Assembly (NCBI GenBank): GCA_041908065.1
Contig: JAYRGC010000003.1
Span: 1 to 43,054 of the forward strand
Length of the DNA: 43,054 bases
Origin: JAYRGC01 sp041908065
GTDB lineage: Bacteria; Pseudomonadota; Alphaproteobacteria; UBA9219
Reading direction: 5' to 3'
Part shown: positions 6,398-14,843 of the stretch, piece after piece
How positions within the stretch are numbered: the first letter of the stretch is position 1
How the letters are laid out: each line of letters starts with the position of its first letter
The notes under the pieces: model-generated
What the model was told of the DNA's origin: nothing
The model's input: the letters and a program-made list of their open reading frames with translations, nothing else
Database searches by the model: none
Translations under genes and position numbers: made by a program

Positions 6398-8356
6398 ATG
6401 AGCGTATCTGAAACACTTCGCAACATCGTCGGCGGAATAAAGGGATCCGGCGGAAACCATGCGGCCAGCCCCTCTTCCCGCGCTGCAGCCGACGGTCTTT
6501 TGCGGTTGCAACGCGACGACGGCCATTGGGCTTTCGAGCTGGAGGCGGATGCGACCATTCCCTCCGAATACATATTGCTGGAACACTTTCTGGGGCGGAT
6601 AAACCAGCCTTTGCACGAGCGCATGGCCAATTATTTGCGAGAGGTGCAGGAAGACCACGGCGGCTGGCCGCTGTTTCATCGCGGGGCTTTGGACGTCAGC
6701 GCGAGCGTCAAGGCTTATTTCGCTTTAAAATGCGTTGGCGACAGTCCCGACGCGCCCCACATGGTCAAGGCGCGGCAAGCCATCCTGTCCCACGGCGGGG
6801 CGGCGAAAAGCAACGTTTTCACCCGCATTCAGCTGGCCTTGTTTGGCGCTGTGCCGTGGCGGGCGGTTCCTGTCATGCCGGTTGAGATATTCCTTTTACC
6901 GTCTTGGTTTCCATTCCATCTTAATAAAATTTCGTATTGGTCGCGAACCGTCATAGCCCCGCTGCTGGTTTTGATGGCCAAACGGCCATTGGCGGTCAAT
7001 CCCCGCCGCGTCGACGTGGCCGAGCTGTTCACCGTTCCGCCGGAAAAAGTCGGCAACTGGCACTCCAACAATTCGCGATCGCTTCTCAATCCGGTCTTTC
7101 GCGCCTTGGACGCGATATTGCGGGCGGGCGAGCCTTTCATTCCCAAATCGCTCCGCCAACGCGCCATCGACAAGGCCTTGGATTGGATACGCCCACGCTT
7201 GAACGGCGAACATGGGTTGGGGGCGATATATCCCGCCATGGCCAACGTGGTGATGATGTTCCACGCGCTCGGGTATTCGCCGGACCATCCCGAAGCCGCC
7301 ACGGCCAAGCGCGCCGTCGATCTGATGGTGGTGGACACGAAAGACCGCGCTTATTGCCAACCCTGCTTTTCGCCGATATGGGACACCGGACTGGCCGTCC
7401 ACGCGGTTTTGGAATCCGGCCTCGACGAAAAGGCGGCGAGGTCGGGCTGCGAATGGCTGGCGCGCCAACAAATACTCGATTGCGTAGGCGACTGGGCGGA
7501 ACAACGCCCGACGGTTCGCCCGGGCGGTTGGGCGTTTCAGTACGCCAACGACTATTATCCTGATGTCGACGACACGGCGGTAGTGGCGATGGCTCTCGAC
7601 CGTCTGGATCGCGAGAAATACCGCGATGGAGTGGATCGCGCCGCCGAATGGATACTCGGCCTGCAATCCGAAGGCGGAGGGTGGGGCGCGTTCGACGCCG
7701 ACAACACTTGCTTTTACCTCAACCATATCCCGTTCGCGGATCACGGCGCGTTGCTGGATCCTCCCACCGCCGACGTGACGGCGCGGTGCGTGTCGTTTCT
7801 CGCCCAGATAGGCCACCGCCTCGAAAACCGCGCCGTGCATCAGGCCGTCGAATGGCTGCGGAGCGAGCAGGAAAAAGACGGCAGCTGGTTCGGGCGTTGG
7901 GGAACCAATTACATATACGGTACATGGTCGGTGCTATGCGCTCTTAACGCCGTGGGCGTGCCGTCGTCGGATCCCATGGTGCGCCGCGCTGTCGAATGGC
8001 TGCTGTCCAAGCAAAGGCTAGACGGCGGATGGTCGGAGGACGGCGCGAGTTATTGGACGGATCAGCCGCGTGGCGAGGGCAAGCAGAGCACGCCGTCGCA
8101 GACCGCGTGGGCGGTGTTGGGATTGATGGCGGCGGGAGAGACCGACAATCCGGCGGTGGAAAACGGCATTCGCCATTTGCGCGAAACCCAAAAAGCCGAC
8201 GGGCTGTGGGACGAGGATCTTTACACGGCGGTCGGCTTTCCCCGCGTGTTCTATTTGCGCTATCATGGGTACAAGGCCTTCTTCCCCGCTTGGGCGTTGG
8301 CGCGTTACGACAATCTCCGCCACAGCAACTCGCGGCAGGTCGCGTTTGGGATGTGA
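6398..8356 (+). CDS. shc: Squalene-hopene cyclase
   Basis: The enzyme cyclises squalene to hopene/hopanol, the first committed step to hopanoids, which stiffen bacterial membranes; it is a monotopic membrane enzyme. The 652-aa length is normal. The catalytic acid motif DVDDTA is at 389-394, and several QW repeats are visible (for example QRDDGHWAF near 38-46, QSEGGGWGAF and QRLDGGWSED). The segment FLLPSWFPFHLNKISYWSR (about 165-183) matches the conserved membrane-facing region. ATG 6398 is chosen over TTG 6392 because aaagg lies nine bases upstream. No other hopanoid gene (hpnC, D, E, H) is adjacent, so the pathway must be completed elsewhere; in many alphaproteobacteria these genes cluster. 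trmFO follows 29 bases downstream and may be co-transcribed. Confidence 0.97.
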   Translation: MSVSETLRNIVGGIKGSGGNHAASPSSRAAADGLLRLQRDDGHWAFELEADATIPSEYILLEHFLGRINQPLHERMANYLREVQEDHGGWPLFHRGALDVSASVKAYFALKCVGDSPDAPHMVKARQAILSHGGAAKSNVFTRIQLALFGAVPWRAVPVMPVEIFLLPSWFPFHLNKISYWSRTVIAPLLVLMAKRPLAVNPRRVDVAELFTVPPEKVGNWHSNNSRSLLNPVFRALDAILRAGEPFIPKSLRQRAIDKALDWIRPRLNGEHGLGAIYPAMANVVMMFHALGYSPDHPEAATAKRAVDLMVVDTKDRAYCQPCFSPIWDTGLAVHAVLESGLDEKAARSGCEWLARQQILDCVGDWAEQRPTVRPGGWAFQYANDYYPDVDDTAVVAMALDRLDREKYRDGVDRAAEWILGLQSEGGGWGAFDADNTCFYLNHIPFADHGALLDPPTADVTARCVSFLAQIGHRLENRAVHQAVEWLRSEQEKDGSWFGRWGTNYIYGTWSVLCALNAVGVPSSDPMVRRAVEWLLSKQRLDGGWSEDGASYWTDQPRGEGKQSTPSQTAWAVLGLMAAGETDNPAVENGIRHLRETQKADGLWDEDLYTAVGFPRVFYLRYHGYKAFFPAWALARYDNLRHSNSRQVAFGM

Positions 8357-8385
8357 CGGAGAATCGGCAACTTGAGGATAGATAA

Positions 8386-9783
8386 TTGTCGAAACCGGTT
8401 CACATCATAGGCGGCGGTTTGGCCGGAGCCGAGGCGGCTTGGCAGGCGGCGTCGGCTGGCGTGCCGGTCGTTTTGCACGAAATGAGGCCGACGCGCTCCA
8501 CCGAGGCGCACAGCACGCAAAATCTGGCCGAGCTGGTTTGTTCCAATTCCCTGCGTTCCGACGACTCCAATTACAACGCCATCGGACTTTTGCACGAGGA
8601 GATGCGGCGTTGCGGATCGCTTGTCATGCGCGCCGCCGATTTCTGCAAATTGCCCGCCGGAGGTGCTTTGGCCGTCGATCGCGAGGGATTTTCGGCGGCG
8701 GTAACCCAAGCCTTGCTTTCGCACTCCCTGATAACCGTTAAACGCGAAGAGATAGCGGAAGTTCCGAAGTCGGTTGAGGGCGATACCGAAGGTTGGGATC
8801 AGACGATAATCGCCACCGGTCCTTTGACCTCCTCGGCCTTGGCGGATTCCATTCGCGCTTTGACCGGACAGGATTCCTTGGCGTTCTTCGACGCCATCGC
8901 CCCGATAGTCCATCGCGACAGCATCGACATGGAAAAGGCTTGGTTTCAATCGCGGTACGACAAGGAGGGGCCGGGAGGAGGCAAGGCTGACTATATAAAT
9001 TGCGCCATGGACAAGGAGCAATACGAAGCCTTCGTGCGCGAGCTTTTGACCGCCCCTAAAACCGAATTTCACGAATGGGAGAAAAGCACCGAGTATTTCG
9101 ACGGATGCCTGCCGATAGAAGTGATGGCGGCGCGGGGGCATGAGACTTTGCGTCACGGCCCTATGAAGCCGGTCGGGTTGACGGATCCCCGCACCGGAAA
9201 GCGGTCGTGGGCGGTAGTGCAACTGCGGCAGGACAACGCGCTGGGAACCCTTTACAACATCGTCGGATTCCAGACCAAGCTCCGCCACTCCGAGCAAACC
9301 CGCGTTTTCAGAATGATCCCCGGACTTGAAAACGCCGAATTCGCCCGTTTGGGCGGACTGCATCGCAACACCTTCATCAACAGTCCGGCTTTGCTGGACG
9401 ATCGCCTCCGTCTGAGGATTCGCCCATCGATCCGTTTCGCCGGACAGATAACCGGAGTTGAGGGGTATGTGGAATCCGCCGCCATGGGGTTGTTGGCGGG
9501 AAAATTCGCCGCCGCCGACAGGCGAGGGGAGGCGTTGGCCAAACCTCCGCGCACGACGGCCTTGGGCGCGCTTTTGGCGCATATCACCGAAGACGCGGCG
9601 GCGGAAACCTTCCAGCCGATGAACATCAGCTTTGGGCTGTTTCCTCCTTTGGCGGCGGGGGAGGCGGAATCCATTTTAGGAAAGCACGACAAACGCGATC
9701 CTCGCGCCCGTAAGCTGGCCATGACATCTCGCGCAAAAAAGGCGTTAGAACAATGGGTTGGAGGAGAAGAGGTGGCGGCCTGA
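8386..9783 (+). CDS. trmFO: Folate-dependent tRNA (uracil-5-)-methyltransferase TrmFO
   Basis: TrmFO makes ribothymidine at position 54 of tRNA using methylenetetrahydrofolate and reduced FAD. The 465-aa protein starts with a dinucleotide-binding motif (IIGGGLAGAEAAW) and continues with family-diagnostic stretches: HEMRPTRST, AELVCSNSLRSD, FDAIAPIVHRDSID, YINCAMDKEQYEAF, the cysteine-containing YFDGCLPIEVMAARG, and QLRQDNALGTLYNIVGFQTK. Near the C-terminus QITGVEGYVESAAMGLLAG is also typical. The start is a TTG at 8386 with gagga at 8374-8378; no ATG exists nearby in frame before the motif. It lies 29 bases after shc on the same strand. A good terminator follows at 9867-9900. Confidence 0.97.
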   Translation: MSKPVHIIGGGLAGAEAAWQAASAGVPVVLHEMRPTRSTEAHSTQNLAELVCSNSLRSDDSNYNAIGLLHEEMRRCGSLVMRAADFCKLPAGGALAVDREGFSAAVTQALLSHSLITVKREEIAEVPKSVEGDTEGWDQTIIATGPLTSSALADSIRALTGQDSLAFFDAIAPIVHRDSIDMEKAWFQSRYDKEGPGGGKADYINCAMDKEQYEAFVRELLTAPKTEFHEWEKSTEYFDGCLPIEVMAARGHETLRHGPMKPVGLTDPRTGKRSWAVVQLRQDNALGTLYNIVGFQTKLRHSEQTRVFRMIPGLENAEFARLGGLHRNTFINSPALLDDRLRLRIRPSIRFAGQITGVEGYVESAAMGLLAGKFAAADRRGEALAKPPRTTALGALLAHITEDAAAETFQPMNISFGLFPPLAAGEAESILGKHDKRDPRARKLAMTSRAKKALEQWVGGEEVAA

Positions 9784-9866
9784 CGGCGGCATCACCCGCT
9801 AAATCGCGTTAACCAAACCCGAAAGCATTTTTTTGCTTACATACGGCGGTCCGTTTTGGTAGAAAT

Positions 9867-9900
9867 AAAACCGTACAACTCATGTGCGGTTTTTGTTTTT
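9867..9900 (+). terminator. Rho-independent terminator after trmFO
   Basis: The arms aaaccgtac and gtgcggttt form a 9-bp stem (one G-U pair) around a 7-base loop, followed by tttttgttttt. It is 84 bases after the trmFO stop and about 50 bases before the first exopolysaccharide gene. It could therefore end the shc-trmFO transcript or attenuate the next operon. Confidence 0.75.
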
Positions 9901-9952
9901 CCGATCCGATGCCACGCCCGAATACGCAAGCGGGATGTCGGGGGAGGTTTTT

Positions 9953-11560
9953 ATGTCACCTATAGATTTAACCAGTGCTCGTAAAATTGGTTCCGAAGAT
10001 AGGCCTAGGTCTGCCAACGCGAAACCAAATCTGAAGCTAGCTGAAGCGAAATTGTCTTCCGTGTCGACGGGAGATCGAAAGGCTGAGACAGGTTTCGTCG
10101 CGTCCGAAAACTTGGATTCCTCAGCCTTGGGAACAAAGCTAGGTTATTACTCCCGCCGCGATATTTCCGCCCCGTTGCGTAAATTCATCCCCTATGACGC
10201 CCTAGCCTTGCTTATGGGCTTCGTGGCGGCGTGGCTGCTTTCCTCCGCTGTGAACAGCTTGGTTCTAGGGCGAGAACTCAAAGACGCTTTCGACAACGGA
10301 GGGATGCTGCGCCTCGTCGAGTTTCTGGCCATATCGGCGGGGGTAATGTTGTGGTTTGAGAATAGCGGGCATTACCGTAGCCGGATGCCGTTTTGGTCGG
10401 AGGCAAAGCGGGTGGTGTACGTTCTTGGCGCGGCCACCATCGTTGACGGATTCATACAATTCGCTTCTAAAACCGATTTTTCCCGTCTTTGGCTGGTGAC
10501 CGGGTGGTTTTTCTCCGCTGCCGGAATTTTGCTGCTGCGCGCTTTGCTGCGCGCGAAAATGATGAAGGCCGGAACGTGGCAGATCTCCACGCTTTTGGTT
10601 GGTTGCGGAATCACGTCGCGGGAAGCTCGCGACGCGATAGAGGCGGAACCCGATCTCGGGTATGTCATAAAATCTCGTATATGCGACATCGCTAAGGAGT
10701 TTTCGGCCCAAGGCATGTCGTGGGAAAGCATCTGCGCCGACCACGGCGTGGATCACGTCGTGATCGCTTTGGACGGCCATGAACTGGCGGATGCCGATGG
10801 AGCTATGGCGCAATTGATGCGCGAGGAAGTGCCTTTTTCGGTTTCGCCGCCGTTGTGCAACTTGCCGGTTTTGGGGATGGAGCGTCATTACTTTTTCAAC
10901 CGCGACGTCATGTTGTTGACGCGCTCCAGCAATCTCGAGCAGCCGTTGCCGAACGCCATCAAACGCAGTTTCGACGTTGTGGTGTCCGGCGTGGCGTTGT
11001 TGTTTCTAAGCCCGCTGTTTCTGGTTCTGGCGGCCATAGTCAAGATGGACGGCGGAACGGCGTTTTTCCCCAACCGACGCATCGGCGTGGACGGCAAGGA
11101 GTTCGATTGCCTCAAGTTCCGTTCGATGGTTCCCGACTCCGACAAGGTGTTGGACAAATATCTGGCCGAGGCCGGAGCCGAGGTCAGGTTCGAATGGCAA
11201 CATTTCAAAAAGCTGCGCGGCGAGGATCCTCGCGTTACGAGATTCGGACGCTTTTTGCGCCGCACCAGCCTCGACGAATTGCCGCAGATATTGAACGTGT
11301 TCAAGGGCGACATGAGCCTGGTCGGACCCCGCCCCATCTTGCCGAGGTAACTGGAAGAATACGGCGACGACATCGCTCTTTACCGCCGCATCCGTCCCGG
11401 GATAACCGGACTGTGGCAGGTCAGCGGGCGCAACGAAGTTTCTTATGCCGACAGAGTTCGCATGGACAGCTGGTACGTCCGCAACTGGTCGCTGTGGCAC
11501 GATATAGCCATCCTGTTCAAGACCGTCCCCGTCATCTTCAACCGCACCGGCGCGTATTGA
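9953..11560 (+). pseudogene. WbaP-type sugar-phosphate transferase with in-frame TAA
   Basis: Members of this family (polyprenyl glycosylphosphotransferases) attach the first sugar phosphate to undecaprenyl phosphate and so start a repeat unit. The N-terminal 70 residues look disordered. Four membrane segments follow (about 82-106, 118-136, 152-171, 179-200), then a Rossmann-like region, a fifth hydrophobic segment (341-363) and the catalytic domain. That domain has FFPNRRIGVDGKEF, CLKFRSM, RRTSLDELPQILNV and SLVGPRP. Codon 466 (11348-11350) is TAA, directly after GPRPILPR. The same frame then continues for 69 codons with the rest of the conserved domain, including RPGITGLWQVSGRNEVSYADRV, and stops at 11558-11560. 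A single G-to-T change (GAA to TAA) would explain it. Start 9953 has ggggagg five bases upstream. Confidence 0.9.
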
Positions 11561-11561
11561 C

Positions 11562-12698
11562 ATGAAAATATGCCATGTAGTGGAAGCCACCGCAGGCGGC
11601 AGCGCGCGCGTGGTCGCGCAGTTGCTTCGGGGACAGGCGGCGGCCGGCCATGACGTGACGCTGATATATTCGCCGACGCGCTCCGACGCCATCTTCATGA
11701 AGGAAATATGCTCCATCAAGCCGTTGGAGATTATAACCCTGCCCATGCGCCGCGAAGTCGGACTCCACGACGTTTGGGCTGGCGCGCGCTTGCTGTGGAT
11801 TTTGGGACGGCACAGCCAATTCGACGTTATCCATAGCCACTGTTCCAAGGCCGGAGCCTTGGCGCGGACAGCCGGAATCTTCTTCCCCCGCACGGTGAAA
11901 GTCCACTCGCCGCACAGTTTTCATTCCATGTTCCTGCGGGCTTCGCGTCTTTACGGCTGGTTGGAACGCCGCTTTGCCGGATTAAGCGACGCGATAATCG
12001 CCGTTTCTCCTTTGGAAAAGCGTTTTGGAGTGGACAAAGTAGGCATTCCGTCCTCCAAGATGACGGTGATACGCAATGGCATCGAACCCATAGTTGCCGC
12101 TGATGGAAACGAAGCTAGAAAACGTATCGGCTGCGACGATGACGATTATGTGGTGGGATTTGTCGGCAGATTGGTCGAAGTCAAAAATCCGGCGCGTTTG
12201 GCCGACGCTTTCGGGATAATAGCGAAAGATCTGCCCAATGCCCGTTTGGCCGTCGTAGGCGAAGGGGAATTGAGGGGAGAGCTGGAACAACGGCTGGAAC
12301 GCCTTGGCGTCATGGACAGAGCGATATTCTTGTCCGATCGCAACGCCATGGAGTTTATGGCCGGATTCGATTGTCTTTTATGCACAAGCGACTATGAATC
12401 CTTCGCCCTCATATTCCCCGAGGCTATGGCGTCTGGCGTTCCGGCGGTGTCGCCTCCGGTAGGAATATCCGAGGAAATGATAATCGACGGCAAGACCGGA
12501 TATGTCGCCGATTTCTCCCCCGAAGGTTTGGCGAGAGCGGTGCTGAAACTGGCCGCGTTAAGCGCGCCGGATCGCGCCCGAATGGCCGAAGATTGCCGCC
12601 GTCAAGCCGCCAAGTTCGACGTTGGTGCTATGGTCGCGGAAACGACTGGGCTTTACAACGCGCTTCGTTCGCGTAAGGACGCTCGCGACAATGGATGA
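11562..12698 (+). CDS. GT4 family glycosyltransferase
   Basis: This is a 378-aa retaining GT-B glycosyltransferase. The N-terminal acceptor half begins MKICHVVEATAGGSARVV. The nucleotide-sugar half has VGRLVEVKNP (R203, K208) and the family motif ESFALIFPEAMASG with E279 and E287 in the E-x7-E arrangement. It begins one base after the stop of the interrupted priming transferase and overlaps the next gene by eight bases, so it sits inside a tightly packed exopolysaccharide operon. Its likely job is to add a sugar to the lipid-linked repeat unit on the cytoplasmic face. Donor and acceptor cannot be predicted by eye. Confidence 0.92.
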   Translation: MKICHVVEATAGGSARVVAQLLRGQAAAGHDVTLIYSPTRSDAIFMKEICSIKPLEIITLPMRREVGLHDVWAGARLLWILGRHSQFDVIHSHCSKAGALARTAGIFFPRTVKVHSPHSFHSMFLRASRLYGWLERRFAGLSDAIIAVSPLEKRFGVDKVGIPSSKMTVIRNGIEPIVAADGNEARKRIGCDDDDYVVGFVGRLVEVKNPARLADAFGIIAKDLPNARLAVVGEGELRGELEQRLERLGVMDRAIFLSDRNAMEFMAGFDCLLCTSDYESFALIFPEAMASGVPAVSPPVGISEEMIIDGKTGYVADFSPEGLARAVLKLAALSAPDRARMAEDCRRQAAKFDVGAMVAETTGLYNALRSRKDARDNG

Positions 12699-14820
12699 AA
12701 TATCGATCAAAGGCGAGCCGGAGGGAAAGCGTCCGCGCTTGGCGGTTTTCATTCCGGCATACAATGCCGAAAAAACGCTGGCTCGCGCCATCGCTTCTTT
12801 GGACAAAGAAATAGAACCGCACGACATAGTGATATTCGACGACGCCAGCAGCGCGCCGGTCGCCGATTGCGTCAAACCGGCGCGTAACTTGACCATATTA
12901 AGGAGCGAGCGAAACGTCGGCGTATCCCGCGCCTCTAATATCGGATTGCGATATATGAGGCGAAAGGGCTACGAATTAGTCGCCCGCCTCGACGCCGACG
13001 ACGAGAATTTGCCGGATCGCTTGGGTATCCAACGCCGATTTCTGGACGAAAACGGCGGCGTCGGCTTGGTCGGAGGACGCGCTCAGGTGGTATCGGAAAA
13101 AGGGGAAAAACTGTTCGTCATAAATCATCCGACGGAACACGAAGATATTCTTCGCAAGCTGTATTACAATAGCGCGTTCGCGCATCCGTCTGTAATGTTC
13201 AGGCTTAAAACCGTCCTTGACGCGAGCGGATACGACGAAAGTTTCGACAATGCCGAGGATTATGAATTGATGAGAAGATTGTCGACGAAAACGCGACTGG
13301 CCAATCTGCCGACGCCGCTGATCAACTATACGGTTTCGTCATCCAGCCTTTCGGTGAAGTCCAGAGGCCGGCAGGTGCGTTCGCGCCTGCGGGTCCAATG
13401 GATGTTCCGCGATTTTAAAACCCCGCATTTTTATCTGGGCATGGCCAAAACCCTGCTTCTTATGATGATGCCGCTGCGGATCGTCAACGCGCTAAAATCG
13501 GCTCTGCGCGGTTTGGCCGGAGCCTTTTTCGTCAAGGCCGCTCTGCTGTTTGTATTGTCCATATTCGCCTTCGCTATGCCGGAGACGGCTGGGGCCGGGG
13601 CTATGCCGGATGGCAGGATAGGTTCCGGATTCGGCGTGAACGTGAAGCCTGAGCGCCTGAGCGACGAGGATCTGGATCGCATAAAGGCCATGGGCTTTGG
13701 TTTCGTGCGTTTCGACCTGCGTTGGCGCGAAGTCGAATACATGCGCGGAACCTATAATTGGGATTGGTTCGACAAGTTCATCGGCAAACTGCGCGAGCGC
13801 GGGATCAAATCCCTGATAATCGTCCACGGAGGCAATGCCGTTTATACCGGCATGGTGGACTTGCCGCCTTCGCAAGCCTTCGGATACCGCAACGCTCCGG
13901 CGGCACCGTTTAACGACGAACATATCCAAGCCTTCGTGAAATTTGCCACGTCTACTGTCGCCAGATACGGAACCGAAGACGTCGTTTGGGAAATTTGGAA
14001 CGAGCCGGACATAGCCGGTTTCTGGCCGCCCAAGCCCGATGCGACGGCGTTTGTCAGGTTGGCGACGGCGGTTTGCGATTCCATCCGCAAAAACTCCCCC
14101 GACGCGACGATAGTAGGCCCAGCATTGGCGCACATGCCCAATCTTTTGGACAACGTCCGTATCGGGTTCATGGAATCCGTGTTGGCCTCCACGCTTTCGA
14201 CGTGCCTCGACGCCATCAGCATCCATCCCTACCGCTCCAAGGACCAGGCTCCGGAAACAGCGGCTATTGATTACGAGAAAAAAGTGCGAGCGTTCATCGC
14301 GGCGCGAACTCCTGCCGGACAAAAACCCTTGCCAATTGTCAGCAGCGAATGGGGCTACACGACCACCCGCGCTTCCGAGCAGCAGCAGGGGGCTTATGTG
14401 CTCCGCACCCACTTGACCAATCTTTTGAACGGCGTTCCGTTGAGCATATGGTACGAGTGGCGCGATTCCAGACAAGGCAAGGAGGATCCGGAGGCGCATT
14501 TCGGAATCCTGCGTTCCGACGGAAGCGATAAGCCGGCCAGCGAAGCCTTGGACGGATTGTTGCCGAAGATAAAAGATGCGACGATCGAAAAGCGGGTTCC
14601 CGTGGCTGGCGAGGCTGACTGCTACGCGCTTATAATCCGCCAGCCCGACGGACGCAGGCAGATGTTGGCGTGGATGGGAAAAAGCTCGCTGGACTACGTT
14701 CCGGTTTTAAGGCTTAAATTCGGACAGCAGGACGGCGGCGAACACAGACTTTCCTTAACCCCCGTTCTTTTCGATCTGCCGTCGCCATCCGCGCCGGATC
14801 TGTCTCTGGCCAAGCAATGA
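12691..14820 (+). CDS. GT2 glycosyltransferase fused to PslG-like glycoside hydrolase
   Basis: This 709-aa protein has two enzyme parts. Residues 15-230 are a GT2 (GT-A) domain with FIPAYNAEKTL, FDDASS and the metal-binding DADD at 101-104. A hydrophobic segment at about 274-297 follows. Residues 310-630 resemble a GH39/GH5-type TIM barrel (clan GH-A): VVWEIWNEPD carries the probable acid/base E438, and IVSSEWGY carries the probable nucleophile E553. The segment between looks like a former signal peptide or membrane anchor, which would place the transferase in the cytoplasm and the hydrolase in the periplasm. PslG, a membrane-anchored GH39 enzyme of the Pseudomonas Psl pathway, is the nearest functional analogy I know. 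ATG 12691 overlaps the preceding gene by eight bases, and no stop interrupts the fusion. Confidence 0.85.
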   Translation: MDEISIKGEPEGKRPRLAVFIPAYNAEKTLARAIASLDKEIEPHDIVIFDDASSAPVADCVKPARNLTILRSERNVGVSRASNIGLRYMRRKGYELVARLDADDENLPDRLGIQRRFLDENGGVGLVGGRAQVVSEKGEKLFVINHPTEHEDILRKLYYNSAFAHPSVMFRLKTVLDASGYDESFDNAEDYELMRRLSTKTRLANLPTPLINYTVSSSSLSVKSRGRQVRSRLRVQWMFRDFKTPHFYLGMAKTLLLMMMPLRIVNALKSALRGLAGAFFVKAALLFVLSIFAFAMPETAGAGAMPDGRIGSGFGVNVKPERLSDEDLDRIKAMGFGFVRFDLRWREVEYMRGTYNWDWFDKFIGKLRERGIKSLIIVHGGNAVYTGMVDLPPSQAFGYRNAPAAPFNDEHIQAFVKFATSTVARYGTEDVVWEIWNEPDIAGFWPPKPDATAFVRLATAVCDSIRKNSPDATIVGPALAHMPNLLDNVRIGFMESVLASTLSTCLDAISIHPYRSKDQAPETAAIDYEKKVRAFIAARTPAGQKPLPIVSSEWGYTTTRASEQQQGAYVLRTHLTNLLNGVPLSIWYEWRDSRQGKEDPEAHFGILRSDGSDKPASEALDGLLPKIKDATIEKRVPVAGEADCYALIIRQPDGRRQMLAWMGKSSLDYVPVLRLKFGQQDGGEHRLSLTPVLFDLPSPSAPDLSLAKQ

Positions 14821-14843
14821 GCGATAAGGTGGGCTGACGGGAC

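Noticed and set aside
8305..9582. Antisense 425-codon open frame over trmFO
   Set aside because: It is a codon-bias shadow of a clear trmFO gene, with no family motif and no ribosome site.
11348..11350. Reassigned TAA codon as an explanation for the interrupted transferase
   Set aside because: Other genes in the window, such as the CheX gene and rplA, end normally with TAA, and RF1 is present, so a changed genetic code is not supported.
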